From positions 3,162,001 through 3,226,000 of the forward strand of contig NZ_CP030050.1 of assembly GCF_015291705.1 (NCBI RefSeq): a stretch of 64,000 bases of DNA. Reading direction: 5' to 3'. The notes under the pieces were generated by a model. The model saw only the letters and a program-made list of their open reading frames with translations, was not told where the DNA came from and did no database searches. This document shows, one piece after another, positions 35,157-44,356 of this stretch. Origin of the DNA: Bradyrhizobium arachidis (GTDB lineage Bacteria; Pseudomonadota; Alphaproteobacteria; Rhizobiales; Xanthobacteraceae). Every line of letters begins with the position of its first letter. Within the stretch, counting starts at the first letter, position 1. Both the position numbers and the translations under genes were made by a program.

Positions 35157-35561
35157 TCAGCCCTCGTTCGCTGCGATCGATTCCATCAGCGAGACGAGCT
35201 GACGCTGCACCGTCTGGTCCTTGATCTTGCTGTAGGCGCGCAGCAGGCGGAGGCTGAAAGCGGAGTCCAGGAACAGGAGGCTTTCGACTTCGCGAGCCTT
35301 GTTGTCGCCGTCATAGAAGAAGGTCACGGGCACATCGAGCGCGGAGGCGATCTGCTGAAGCCGAGCTGCGCCGACACGATTGACGCCCTTCTCGTATTTC
35401 TGGACCTGCTGGAAGCTGACGCCGAGCTTCTCGCCCAGCTCGGCCTGCGAGATCTTCATCTCGACACGCCGCAGACGGATCCGTTTGCCAAGCTCAATGT
35501 CCGGCTTGCCGGCACTGCGCTGCTTCATCCTTTTCGCCGCTGCTTTCATTTTAGTTTTCAC
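35157..35561 (-). CDS. XRE-family (cI-like) transcriptional regulator
   Basis: A 134-residue protein with a basic N-terminus (MKTKMKAAAKRMKQRSAGKP) and a helix-turn-helix at about 23-80 (ISQAELGEKLGVSFQQVQKYE). It resembles the small XRE regulators common in rhizobia. The GTG at 35561 overlaps the stop of the LysR gene (GTGA), suggesting coupled translation; an ATG at 35549 is the alternative, with AAGG nine bases upstream. Targets unknown. Confidence 0.88.
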   Translation of the reverse strand: MKTKMKAAAKRMKQRSAGKPDIELGKRIRLRRVEMKISQAELGEKLGVSFQQVQKYEKGVNRVGAARLQQIASALDVPVTFFYDGDNKAREVESLLFLDSAFSLRLLRAYSKIKDQTVQRQLVSLMESIAANEG

Positions 35562-36607
35562 CTTTGTTCTTCGGTTGAAAATCCCCCGAAGAGCTGGGTC
35601 AGGGGTTCGCCCATATACGAGTCCTTGAATTCATGCGGATGCACGAACTCTTCCTTAAACCACGGGAAGCGAGCCGGATTGAAAGCCTCGATCAGCCAGT
35701 CAATCATGTGCCGCACGCGTGGAATCCGGCCGCTACCGGGATGGTAGGACAACCAGATATCCAGCGGTCGGTTCAATTCGACCTCCAGTGGAATCAACTT
35801 CCCGCCAAGCGCAATGGCGTAGCTCGGGAATACGCCGATTCCGGCGCCGTTCGCGACCGCCCAGTAGTTGGCGCTCGAGACGTTGGTCTTCATGACCAGG
35901 AGGTCACGTTCCTGAACGCCCGGGAAGAAGCTCTCGAATGTTTCCTTGGCAGCGAGCTGGTCGGCGAATTGCAGCACCAAACGGTGCTTGATCAATTCCG
36001 CCGCCGAGCGCGGCGTGCCGTATTTCTCAAGGTATTTTTCCGACGCCCAGAACATCAGATGCATGCGGCCGAGCCGCACCAGCTTGATGTCGAGCGCCGA
36101 AGGACGCGACAGGTGGATGGCGACGTCGGCCTCGTGGCGGGAGACGTCGGCCGAGCGCATCGCGCAATGCAAATCGACCAGGATCTTGGGATAGGCCTGC
36201 TGGAATTCGACGAGGCGCGGAGCGAGCCAGAATGTGCCGAGCCCTTCGGTGACGGCGACCCGGACCTCGCCGGACAGGACGTTGGCCATCGAATCGCTGG
36301 CGCGCAGCACGTCGAAGGTGGCCGCCTCCATCCGCTCCACGGCGGACACCACAAGCGAGCCTTCGTCGGTCAGATGAGTGCCGTGGACGTCGCGGGTGAA
36401 GAGGGTGGCGCCGGTCTGGCGTTCGAAATCATCGATCCGGCGGCGCACTGCGTTGATCGACAGCGACAAGCGTTCGGCCGCCGAACGGAAACTGCCGCAA
36501 CGGACGACTTCGAGAAATATGCGGGCCGCATCCCAATCCGAGAGGCCGCTGAGATTTGTCTTCGGGCGTTCCCCCAGAGGAACGCCCCTTTCCGCCAAGG
36601 AGTGCAT
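35558..36607 (-). CDS. LysR-type transcriptional regulator
   Basis: A 349-residue regulator. The winged helix lies at about 25-85 (DWDAARIFLEVVRCGSFRSA, then LSINAVRRRIDDFE), later than usual because of a 20-residue lead. The effector domain runs to about 320 and ends with a longer tail than most LysR proteins (HPHEFKDSYMGEPLTQLFGG). GAAGGG precedes the ATG. It overlaps the XRE gene by 4 bases, so the two regulators form one operon. Effector unknown. Confidence 0.88.
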   Translation of the reverse strand: MHSLAERGVPLGERPKTNLSGLSDWDAARIFLEVVRCGSFRSAAERLSLSINAVRRRIDDFERQTGATLFTRDVHGTHLTDEGSLVVSAVERMEAATFDVLRASDSMANVLSGEVRVAVTEGLGTFWLAPRLVEFQQAYPKILVDLHCAMRSADVSRHEADVAIHLSRPSALDIKLVRLGRMHLMFWASEKYLEKYGTPRSAAELIKHRLVLQFADQLAAKETFESFFPGVQERDLLVMKTNVSSANYWAVANGAGIGVFPSYAIALGGKLIPLEVELNRPLDIWLSYHPGSGRIPRVRHMIDWLIEAFNPARFPWFKEEFVHPHEFKDSYMGEPLTQLFGGFSTEEQR

Positions 36608-37101
36608 ACAAGTCCCTTCGGTCCGCTAAACTGGCAGAATCTGGCGCGAACCACAACCACGACGGGTTGGGGAATGACGAGTTTTGAACGTCATCCTTAC
36701 TACCTACCGGGAGGTATTGGAGTGCTGCCGGGAGCTGGGACAAAGGCTGGGAATCGGGCGGACAATTGCCCGGGTGAGGGGTGTAGCGTGAGTTCCGTTG
36801 CGAGCCGAGACATGGCTGCGGGATTGTCGGCGCTGCCCCCGATGGTGGTCCTTGCGCAAGGATTGGCGCGGCCCTTCGGGATGGATCAATCACGGCGCGC
36901 CGGGCGTTTGACCACGGGCCGCCTCGGCAGCGGCCGGCAGCGTAGCCGGGCGATATTCGCCGAAACCGCGGTTTCAAGGCAGAAACACACTGAAATCATG
37001 TTCGGAGGCGCCACGGCCTCATGCTATCTTCGGCGACCCATGGGGGCCGAAGGGGTGGTCGCAAACACGTCTCACCGGCCGAATTAACGGAAAGAACGCA
37101 A
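36608..37101. other. Gene-free interval between LysR and a small gene
   Basis: I see no supportable gene in these 494 bases. Frames crossing it lack ribosome sites and domain-like sequence. A small inverted repeat, TACCT-ACCGGG-AGGTA, at 36701-36716 lies about 100 bases upstream of the LysR start and could be part of its operator. Confidence 0.5.
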
Positions 37102-37368
37102 GTGTCGCATTCAGACGAACAGTTGCAGTCGGTGCTGGAAACCCTCGAGGGGTGCCGCAAGGTCCTCAACGAGATCAACAGCCGTGAGTCGGCCGAACTG
37201 CTGTCCATCGTCATTCTCGACGTGCGGATGAAGCTCAAAGGAATTGACAGTGCCGATCTCAAGGCGCTGTGCGACGAAATGCTGCGGAACGCCGGAAGCG
37301 AACCGCCGCCCCCGTCCAAGCAGACGCAGGACCAGCCCCGGCGTCCGCTGCTCCGCGTGGTGAAGTAG
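37102..37368 (+). CDS. Small cytoplasmic protein of unknown function
   Basis: An 88-residue protein (VSHSDEQLQSVLETLEGCRK onward), mostly alpha-helical, ending in a Pro/Gln/Arg-rich tail. The chosen GTG has GGAAAG upstream. A longer frame from 37021 has an Arg/Gly-rich lead that looks non-coding. No family recognised; it is probably conserved among close relatives. It lies 206 bp before ccdA. Confidence 0.6.
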   Translation: MSHSDEQLQSVLETLEGCRKVLNEINSRESAELLSIVILDVRMKLKGIDSADLKALCDEMLRNAGSEPPPPSKQTQDQPRRPLLRVVK

Positions 37369-37574
37369 CCGCGCCGCCGAATCTCGCTTTTTGGCGAGGT
37401 TTGTGCGCGTCCCGATGCCGTATCTGTGATCGCAGACGGCATCGGGAGGAGCCCTGGTTTGATCGCGCCTCTGTTGCGCATTGTGCCGCATCGGCTACAC
37501 CAGAGCCGTTCGGCTCCGGTGCGCGCGCATCCCCCGCGCGCGGCCCAAGAGCCTGAGATGGCTCCGACTGCATC

Positions 37575-38306
37575 ATGCAAAATGTTTCGATCCCGGCGGC
37601 GCTGATTGCCGGCCTCGTCAGCTTCCTCTCCCCTTGCGTCTTGCCCCTGGTTCCGCCCTATCTGATCTATCTGACGGGCGCCACGATCGAGCATGTCGAG
37701 AGCGAGGAACCGGCCTCGACCTCCAAGCGCGCGATCATGATGGCGGCGCTGCTGTTCGTGCTCGGCTTCTCCACCGTGTTCGTGGCGCTCGGCGCCAGCG
37801 CCTCGCTGATCGGCTCCCTGATCCGCGCCTGGTCGGCCGAGCTGTCGATCCTCGCTGGCGTCGTGATCATCGTCATGGGCCTGCACTTCCTGGGGCTGAC
37901 GCGCATCGGCCTGCTGATGCGCGAGGGACGCCTGACTGCGCCAAAACCCGTCGGCCTCTGGGGCGCCTATGTCATGGGCCTGGCCTTTGCCTTCGGCTGG
38001 ACGCCCTGCATCGGTCCGATCCTCGCCGCGATCCTCTCGATCGCCGCGGCGGAAGCGACCGTGACCAAGGGCGCAGGCCTGCTCGCGGTCTATTCCGCGG
38101 GCCTCGGCATTCCCTTCCTGATCGCCGCGCTGATGATCGAGCAGTTCTCGAAATTGTTCGCACGTATGAAGGGTCAGCTCGTCAATGTCGAGCGCGCCAT
38201 GGGCGTGCTGATGGTGATCACCGGCATCGGCTTCCTCACCGGCGCGGTCTCGAATGTGAGCATCTGGCTGCTGGAGACGTTCCCGGCGCTCCAGACGATC
38301 GGGTAG
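37575..38306 (+). CDS. ccdA: CcdA-type membrane thiol-disulfide carrier (cytochrome c biogenesis)
   Basis: A 243-residue protein with six helices. The two redox cysteines are in FLSPCVLPLVPPYL (helix 1) and FGWTPCIGPILAA (helix 4), the pattern of CcdA/DsbD-beta. It carries electrons from thioredoxin across the inner membrane to keep apocytochrome c or other periplasmic thiols reduced. It should support c-type cytochromes such as FixO and FixP, though it is not linked to the fix operons. No clear ribosome site. Confidence 0.88.
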   Translation: MQNVSIPAALIAGLVSFLSPCVLPLVPPYLIYLTGATIEHVESEEPASTSKRAIMMAALLFVLGFSTVFVALGASASLIGSLIRAWSAELSILAGVVIIVMGLHFLGLTRIGLLMREGRLTAPKPVGLWGAYVMGLAFAFGWTPCIGPILAAILSIAAAEATVTKGAGLLAVYSAGLGIPFLIAALMIEQFSKLFARMKGQLVNVERAMGVLMVITGIGFLTGAVSNVSIWLLETFPALQTIG

Positions 38307-38312
38307 CACCAA

Positions 38313-39509
38313 TCAGGCGGCCGCCGGTCGTTCGGAGAACGGGTCCTGGTAGAGCCAGGCGAGGTTTTCGCAGAAGCGCTCCAGGCTGGTCTCGCGCATG
38401 AGCTGATTGCGCAGCAGCGCATGGACGCCTGAGGGATGATAGACGTGGTCGCCGAGCTCGCGCGCGCCAAGCTGGACGCGCGCGGTGCGCAGCATCCGGG
38501 CATTTCTGTATCGCTCCAGCGCGTGGGCGATGTCGCCTTCGGTCTCCGCGAGCCGTTCGGCGAGGCACACCGCATCCTCCAGCGCCATGCAGGCGCCTTG
38601 CGCAAAATATTGCAGCATCGGATGCGCGGCGTCGCCGAGCAGGACGACGCGGCCGTCGATCCAACGATCGGTCGGATCGCGGTCGCAGGTCACCCACGCC
38701 TTCCAGTCGCGGCCGTGATGAATGATCGCCTTGGCGCGCGGATGCACGTCGCGAAAACCCTCGAGGACCTCCTCGTGGGTCACCGGCCTTGCGGCGAAAG
38801 CTTCTGTGGGATCGTTGTGACAGGTGATCGCGAGATTGAACACCTTCCAGCCCGACAGGGGGTAATGCACGAGATGGCATTTGGCACCGGCCCACAGCGT
38901 CGCCGCATTCCAGCGCAGATCCTCCGGCATCTGCTCGGTCGGGATCACCGAGCGATAGGTGGTATGGCCGGCGATCCGCGGTGCGCCGTCGCCGACCATC
39001 TGCTGGCGAATGCGGGATCTGAGTCCGTCCGCGCCGATCAGCAGGCACCCCGTGATGCGCTCGCCGGATTTCAACAGCGCCGTGGCCCGCGCGCCGTTCT
39101 GTTCGTAGCCGACGATGTCGCAGTCGGTTCTCAAGCTGACGTTGGGATGCGCTTCGCAGGCGCGGACGAAGATGCCGTGCAGATCGCCGCGATGGACCAC
39201 CGCATAGGGGTTGCCGAAGCGCCGGCGGAAATAGCTGGTCAGATCGATGCTGGTGATCTCTTCCGCGGAGATCGCATCCATCAGCCGGAGCTGGTCGATG
39301 AAGACGGCGATGGCGCGCGCGGCATCGCCGAGCCCCAGGCGATCGAACGCGTGGAATGCGTTGGGTCCAAGCTGGATGCCGGCGCCGATCTCCTGGTAGC
39401 GCGATGCGCGCTCGAGGACCGTGACAGGGAAGCCCTTCCGCGCCAGTGCGATTGCGGCTGCAAGTCCGCCGATGCCGCCGCCGGCAATGATGATGGGATC
39501 CTGTCGCAT
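38313..39509 (-). CDS. FAD-dependent aromatic monooxygenase (salicylate/3-hydroxybenzoate 6-hydroxylase type)
   Basis: A 398-residue flavoprotein hydroxylase. It has the FAD fingerprint IIAGGGIGGLAAAIALARKG at the N-terminus, an internal DG motif (IGADGLRSRIR) and GD in VVLLGDAAHPMLQYFAQGA. It uses NAD(P)H and oxygen to hydroxylate an aromatic ring. Sequence style is closest to 3-hydroxybenzoate 6-hydroxylases and salicylate hydroxylases. Next to MarR and the decarboxylase, it might instead hydroxylate resorcinol to hydroxyquinol, which is inference. Confidence 0.82.
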   Translation of the reverse strand: MRQDPIIIAGGGIGGLAAAIALARKGFPVTVLERASRYQEIGAGIQLGPNAFHAFDRLGLGDAARAIAVFIDQLRLMDAISAEEITSIDLTSYFRRRFGNPYAVVHRGDLHGIFVRACEAHPNVSLRTDCDIVGYEQNGARATALLKSGERITGCLLIGADGLRSRIRQQMVGDGAPRIAGHTTYRSVIPTEQMPEDLRWNAATLWAGAKCHLVHYPLSGWKVFNLAITCHNDPTEAFAARPVTHEEVLEGFRDVHPRAKAIIHHGRDWKAWVTCDRDPTDRWIDGRVVLLGDAAHPMLQYFAQGACMALEDAVCLAERLAETEGDIAHALERYRNARMLRTARVQLGARELGDHVYHPSGVHALLRNQLMRETSLERFCENLAWLYQDPFSERPAAA

Positions 39510-39525
39510 GTCCTCTCCTGTCTCG

Positions 39526-40080
39526 CTATTTTCTTGATGTCTTTCCGCGCGGCGGGCTCGCCTTGGCGCGTATCTCGGCTCGTTCGTCGCGGACGTCCTT
39601 TGACCGGACCGGCGGCGCGACGGTGATCAGGCCGGCCTCGACTTCCTGCTCGAGCCGATCAATGTTGTGGTAGAGCTCGACCAGCACGCGCTTGAGCTCG
39701 GCCGCTTCTTTCGCGGACATGCTGCCGGTGACGACCTCTTCATAATAGGCGGCGAGCGGCATCAGCCGTCCCGCGAGCTCCGCGCCCTTGGACGTCAGGG
39801 CGACCTGGAGGCTGCGCTGGTCGTTCTCGGGCCGGTCGCGCGTCAGCAGGCCCGCGCGACTCATCTCGGCAACGATGCGCGACAGGGTGGAGACCTCGGC
39901 CGACGTCAGCTCGGCGATCTCTCCGAGGCGGAGCGGATGGCCTTGCTCCGAGAGCGCGGCCAGCACGCGATACATCGGCAGCGTCAACTTCTCGTGACGG
40001 ATCACGCGCGTGAACAAGTCGCCCATGCGCACGCCGAGGCGGGCGAGCAGATAGGGAAGCGAATTCGAAAATCGATACAT
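39526..40080 (-). CDS. MarR-family regulator
   Basis: A 184-residue regulator with a winged helix (LRLGEIAELTSAEVSTLSRI, then VAEMSRAGLLTRDRPENDQR) and a basic C-terminal tail. MarR proteins usually repress divergent catabolic genes and release DNA on binding aromatic acids. It is divergent from the gamma-resorcylate decarboxylase gene, with a palindrome between them. A longer in-frame start at 40146 is possible; neither start has a good ribosome site. It is 16 bp upstream of the monooxygenase gene and likely shares its transcript. Confidence 0.87.
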   Translation of the reverse strand: MYRFSNSLPYLLARLGVRMGDLFTRVIRHEKLTLPMYRVLAALSEQGHPLRLGEIAELTSAEVSTLSRIVAEMSRAGLLTRDRPENDQRSLQVALTSKGAELAGRLMPLAAYYEEVVTGSMSAKEAAELKRVLVELYHNIDRLEQEVEAGLITVAPPVRSKDVRDERAEIRAKASPPRGKTSRK

Positions 40081-40168
40081 GAGTTTAGGTCCGGGCTTGT
40101 GTCCTGGCAGGAGAGCTCCGCCCGGAATAAGCGCCGACCTTCGCATGGGCAATATTTGCATCTCAATT

Positions 40169-40178
40169 ATTTGCAAAT
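40169..40178. promoter_or_regulatory. Candidate MarR operator
   Basis: ATTTGCAAAT is a perfect palindrome in the 177-bp divergent region. ATATTTGC and TATTTGC repeats stand on either side (40153 and 40199). A TTGACA at 40191-40196 could be the -35 box of the decarboxylase promoter, which the palindrome would block. Confidence 0.5.
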
Positions 40179-40257
40179 GCAACTTTCTCATTGACAAGTA
40201 TTTGCGCCCGATGCTTTGCTTTGTCAACGCCGAAAGCAAAGCCGAAGGAACGACGCC

Positions 40258-41325
40258 ATGCAGGGCAAGATTGCGCTCGAGGAGCATTTCGCGATGGACG
40301 ACACCGTCCAGGACAGCGCCGGCTTCGCGCCGGCCGACGACTGGCGCGAGCTCAAGGCGCGGCTGCTCGACATTCATGAACGCCGGCTTGCCGAGATGGA
40401 CGCCCACGGCATCGAGATGATGCTGCTGTCGCTGAACGCGCCGGCGGTGCAGGCCATTGCCGATCGCGAGCGCGCGATCGATCTGTCGCGCCGCGCCAAC
40501 GACTCTCTCGCCGAGCAGGTCGCAAGGCGCCCCGACCGTTTCCAGGGCCTCGCGGCGTTGCCGATGCAGGATCCCGACGCGGCCGCGCGCGAGCTCGATC
40601 GCTGCGTCAGCGCGCTCGGCTTTCGTGGCGCGCTCGTCAATGGCTTCAGTGAGCTCGCCGGCACCGATCACGCCATCTATTACGATCGCAAGGAGTTCTG
40701 GCCGTTCTGGTCGGAGGTCGAGCGCCTCGGCGTCCCCTTCTATCTGCATCCGCGCAATCCGCTCGCGAAGGACGCGGCGATCTACGAGGGCCATCGCTGG
40801 CTGCTGGGGCCGACCTGGGCGTTCGGACAGGAAACCGCGGTGCACGCCTTGCGCCTGATGGGCTCGGGCCTGTTCGACGCCCATCCGCGGCTCCAGATCA
40901 TCATCGGTCACATGGGGGAGGGGCTGCCCTATTCGATGTGGCGTGTCGACAATCACAACAAGTGGATGCGGACCCAGAATGCCTATCCGGCGAAGCGAAA
41001 GATCGCCGACTACTTCCGGGAAAACTTCTACATCACGACGTCAGGCAATTTCCGCACCCAGACGCTGATCGACGCCATGCTCGAGATCGGCGCCGATCGC
41101 ATCCTCTTCTCCGCCGACTGGCCGTTCGAGAACATCGACCACGCCGCCGACTGGTTCGACACGGCTGCGATCTCCGAAGGCGACCGCATCAAGATCGGCC
41201 GCGACAACGCACGCGCCCTGTTCGGGCTCGGCGAGCCATCAATCCAATCTGCCGCAGAGCAGAACAGATCATCAATTTCCATGGAGGAATCCCGTGAGCA
41301 TCTCGTCCGAAATCGACGTGCATGA
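40258..41325 (+). CDS. Gamma-resorcylate (2,6-dihydroxybenzoate) decarboxylase
   Basis: A 355-residue amidohydrolase-superfamily decarboxylase. Metal and catalytic residues fall at the same numbers as in the characterised rhizobial gamma-resorcylate decarboxylase: Glu8 and His10 in ALEEHFA, His164 in FYLHPRNP, His218 in IIGHMGEGLPY and Asp287 in LFSADWPFENIDHA. It converts gamma-resorcylate to resorcinol, possibly reversibly. The family is usually about 327 residues; here a polar tail of about 28 residues runs on and overlaps the next gene by 32 bases. A related substrate such as 2,3-dihydroxybenzoate is possible. Confidence 0.85.
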   Translation: MQGKIALEEHFAMDDTVQDSAGFAPADDWRELKARLLDIHERRLAEMDAHGIEMMLLSLNAPAVQAIADRERAIDLSRRANDSLAEQVARRPDRFQGLAALPMQDPDAAARELDRCVSALGFRGALVNGFSELAGTDHAIYYDRKEFWPFWSEVERLGVPFYLHPRNPLAKDAAIYEGHRWLLGPTWAFGQETAVHALRLMGSGLFDAHPRLQIIIGHMGEGLPYSMWRVDNHNKWMRTQNAYPAKRKIADYFRENFYITTSGNFRTQTLIDAMLEIGADRILFSADWPFENIDHAADWFDTAAISEGDRIKIGRDNARALFGLGEPSIQSAAEQNRSSISMEESREHLVRNRRA

Positions 41326-42652
41326 GGAACTGTCCGGCGCTCCGATCGGGCCGTTCCACAAGCTGCTCGGCATCCTGATCACGCTCATCACCCTGTTCGA
41401 CGGCTATGACACCTTCAATCCGGCCTATGTCATCCACTATGTGGCCCAGCCCTGGGGCCTTGCACCGAGCCAGGCGGGATTTCTGGTGAGCTCGGGCCTG
41501 GTCGGCTTCCTGTTCGGCGCGATCGGCCACGGCAGCGTGGCGGATCGCTTCGGCCGGCGCGGCACGCTGCTCGCGGGCTTGTGGATCGTCAACGTCTTCA
41601 CGTTGCTCACGGCCGTGCTCGCAAGCGATTTCTGGAGCTATTGCGCGCTTCGCTTCGTCACCGGGCTCGGCCTCGGCGTGCTGCTCCCGCTGGGGACGAC
41701 CTTCATCAACGAGCTCGCGCCGAAGCGCGTCAGCAACACGTTCTCGCTCTGGGGTGTGACGCTCGGCTGGTCGCTCGGAGGTGTTGCCGCCGGTCTCGTC
41801 GGGGTGTTCCTGACGCCGCACTATGGCTGGCAGATCCTCTATTACATCGGCGCGCTGTCGATCCCGCTGACCTTCGTGGCGCATGCGCTTCTCCCCGAAA
41901 GCCCGCGCTTTCTGGCGAGCCGGTCGCGGATCCCGGAGCTGCGTGCGCTGCTCGCGCGGCTGCGGCCTGAGCGGGCGCCGGTCTACCGGACCGCGACGTT
42001 CACGTCGGCCGAGAGCAAGCCGCCACAGAGCACGATCGGAGCGCTGCTGAGCCCGCGCTATCGCCGCGTCTCGCTGACGATCTGGGTCACGGCGTTCCTC
42101 AGCCTGTTTGCCATCTTCGGCCTCACGGGGTGGATTCCGACGGTCATGCTCAAGCGCGGGGAGACCTTTGCGGCCTCGTTCGGCTTCGGCGCGCTGATGC
42201 AGGCGATGTCGTTCATCGGCGGCCTCACGCTCGCGATGCTGGCCGATCGCAACTTTTCGCTGACGCCGCGCTATCTCGCGACCTGGTGGCTCACCGGCGG
42301 CATTGCCGTGCTGGCGCTCGTCTTCGTCAGCGGTCACGGCGTCAATCTGGCCATCGTGGCCGTTGCGGGCTTCTGCATCATCGGCGCGCAGCACGTCCTC
42401 AACAACTTCACCGCCGGCTCGTACGAGACCTGCTTCCGCGCCAGCGGTGTCGGGATGGAGCTGGGCATCGGCCGGGTCGGCGCGATCCTCGGGCCCTATG
42501 TCATCGGCCTCTTGCAGCAGATCACCGGCGGCCCCGACGCGGTGTTCTGGGCGATCGGCGGCGCGTCCATCGTCGGCGCGCTGGCGATCGGATCGCTTGG
42601 CGCTGTCGCTGCAAGGCGTCTCCCGAGCGCTGACGCGGCGCCCGCGGAATGA
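41294..42652 (+). CDS. MFS aromatic-acid:H+ symporter (AAHS family)
   Basis: A 452-residue transporter. LITLFDGYDTFNPAYVI carries the D-G-Y/F-D motif of helix 1, and GSVADRFGRRGTLLAG is the loop 2-3 signature, both typical of PcaK/BenK-type aromatic acid importers. It probably imports the substrate of the decarboxylase. The start is GTG with GGAGGA 6 bases upstream, inside the end of the decarboxylase gene, so the two are translated together. Confidence 0.87.
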   Translation: MSISSEIDVHEELSGAPIGPFHKLLGILITLITLFDGYDTFNPAYVIHYVAQPWGLAPSQAGFLVSSGLVGFLFGAIGHGSVADRFGRRGTLLAGLWIVNVFTLLTAVLASDFWSYCALRFVTGLGLGVLLPLGTTFINELAPKRVSNTFSLWGVTLGWSLGGVAAGLVGVFLTPHYGWQILYYIGALSIPLTFVAHALLPESPRFLASRSRIPELRALLARLRPERAPVYRTATFTSAESKPPQSTIGALLSPRYRRVSLTIWVTAFLSLFAIFGLTGWIPTVMLKRGETFAASFGFGALMQAMSFIGGLTLAMLADRNFSLTPRYLATWWLTGGIAVLALVFVSGHGVNLAIVAVAGFCIIGAQHVLNNFTAGSYETCFRASGVGMELGIGRVGAILGPYVIGLLQQITGGPDAVFWAIGGASIVGALAIGSLGAVAARRLPSADAAPAE

Positions 42653-42725
42653 TGCGGGCGCGCCGATCGGGCTCGGGACCAGAACGACACTTTGACTGAC
42701 TAGGCTTTATCAGAGGAGATCCGAA

Positions 42726-43190
42726 ATGCCGACATCCGCTCGTTCCGCCGAGGCCACGGGCTTGCCCGATGCCTTCGTGCTTCTGTTCGCGCGTGTCGCG
42801 ATCGCGCCGCTATTTCTCTACAGCGGCATCGGGAAGGTGATGGCATTCGCCGTGACGGCCGGCCGTCTGCCCGGAGGCGCGGACGGATTCGGGATGCTCC
42901 TCGCCGCCGGCGCCGTTGCGGTCGAGCTTGGATGCGGGACGGCCCTGCTGCTCGGCCTGTTCGCGCGCCAGGCGGCGCTCGTGTTGTTCCTGTTCACGAT
43001 CGCGGCGACGCTGATGTTCCACAATTTCTGGGCTGCGCCGGAGGCGCAGGTCGTCGTGCAGACCATCAACTTCCTGAAGAATCTCGGTCTGCTTGGCGCT
43101 CTTGCGCTCATTGCCTCTTTTGGGCCGGGTGCCTATGCCGTGCAGGCCGCCATCAAGCCCGGCTCCAAAGGTGCTCCCGAGCTGACCTGA
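42726..43190 (+). CDS. DoxX-family membrane protein
   Basis: A 154-residue protein with four helices. ARVAIAPLFLYSGIGKVMAF and the later FLFTIAATLMFHNFW are typical of DoxX/YphA proteins. Their role is not settled; some act in redox stress or with quinones. It follows the aromatic-acid symporter by 73 bp on the same strand, with GGAG upstream of the ATG, and may be the third gene of that operon. Confidence 0.83.
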   Translation: MPTSARSAEATGLPDAFVLLFARVAIAPLFLYSGIGKVMAFAVTAGRLPGGADGFGMLLAAGAVAVELGCGTALLLGLFARQAALVLFLFTIAATLMFHNFWAAPEAQVVVQTINFLKNLGLLGALALIASFGPGAYAVQAAIKPGSKGAPELT

Positions 43191-43203
43191 TCCCCCGCTA
43201 CGC

Positions 43204-44340
43204 CTAAGCGCCGACTGTAAAGCGCGCAAGCGCCTCGCGGTCGACCTCGATGCCGAGGCCCGGCCCATCCGGCACGCGCACGACCCCGTTCGCGTGCTCG
43301 ATCGGCGTCTTCAAGATCGCCTGCCGGATCGGATGTTCCGTGCGGTCGAATTCGAGCAGCGGCTCGAGCGGCGTCAGTGACGTCGGCGTGTGCGAGGGCA
43401 GCACGGCGAGGAGCTGGAGCGAGGCCGCGATCGCGATGCCGGTGCCCCAGACATGCGGATTGTAGCGGATGCCGAACGCCTCGCTCATGTCGGCGATCTT
43501 CTTGCATTCGGTGAGGCCACCGGCCGCGCAGGTGTCGGGCTGGGCGATGTCGAGCGCATGCGAGGCAAACAGGTCGCGGAAGCCGAAGCGCGTGAATTCG
43601 CACTCGCCGCCGGCGACGGGAATGGAGAGCGCGGATCGCACCGCGCGGTAGCCCGCGACGTCCTCCGGCGGCACCGGCTCCTCGAACCACCCGATGTCGC
43701 AGGGCTCGATCATGCGGCCGAGCCGGATCGCAGCAACCGCGTCATAGGCGTGGTTCGCGTCGACCATCAGCGCGACATCGCCACCGATCGCTTCCCGCAC
43801 GGCGCGCGTCACCGCGGCGTCCTCGGCGATGCCGAAGCCGACCTTCAGCTTCACAGCGCGAAAACCTTCGGCGGCATAACCGGCGGCTTCCTCCGGGAGA
43901 TATTTCAGCGGGTCGCCCGCTTTGCGCCGATAGAGCCCGGTCGCGTAGGCCTGCACCTCCTTGCGCGCCGCGCCGCCGAGAAGCACGTAGGCGGGCACGC
44001 CAAAATGCCTGCCCTTGATGTCCCACAGCGCGATGTCGATGCCGCTCAGTCCCTGGATCACGACGCCTTTCTGGCCGTGGTCGCGCAGGCGCGCGTAGAC
44101 CATCTGCCACAGCACGTCGGTGCGCAGCGGATCCTTGCCGATCAGCCACGGCGCGATGTTCTGTACCACCGCCGCCGTCATCCGCTCAGGGCCGTAGCAC
44201 TCGCCCCAGCCGGTCAGGCCCGCGTCGGTCTCGATCTCCACCAGCATCGCGGTACGCGTGTCGTACCAGGCGCGTGAATAGGCGAAGGGCTGCGAGAGTT
44301 TTGCTTCGAGGATGTGTGCCCGAACTTTCGTGATCTTCAT
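43204..44340 (-). CDS. Mandelate racemase/muconate lactonizing enzyme family (enolase superfamily)
   Basis: A 378-residue enzyme with an N-terminal capping domain and a (beta/alpha)7 barrel. The K-x-K motif is in AVKLKVGFG; metal ligands are in LMVDANHAYD, WFEEPVPPED and PVAGGECEFTR; the general-base His is in NPHVWGTGIA, as in the mandelate racemase subgroup. It abstracts an alpha proton from a carboxylate, so it is a sugar-acid dehydratase or racemase; the substrate is unknown. It ends convergently with the DoxX gene. Confidence 0.86.
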   Translation of the reverse strand: MKITKVRAHILEAKLSQPFAYSRAWYDTRTAMLVEIETDAGLTGWGECYGPERMTAAVVQNIAPWLIGKDPLRTDVLWQMVYARLRDHGQKGVVIQGLSGIDIALWDIKGRHFGVPAYVLLGGAARKEVQAYATGLYRRKAGDPLKYLPEEAAGYAAEGFRAVKLKVGFGIAEDAAVTRAVREAIGGDVALMVDANHAYDAVAAIRLGRMIEPCDIGWFEEPVPPEDVAGYRAVRSALSIPVAGGECEFTRFGFRDLFASHALDIAQPDTCAAGGLTECKKIADMSEAFGIRYNPHVWGTGIAIAASLQLLAVLPSHTPTSLTPLEPLLEFDRTEHPIRQAILKTPIEHANGVVRVPDGPGLGIEVDREALARFTVGA

Positions 44341-44356
44341 CGCCGATCCTCCTCGT

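Noticed and set aside
35633..37087. Plus-strand open frame opposite LysR and through the following gap
   Set aside because: No domain or ribosome site; the part beyond LysR does not look like protein.
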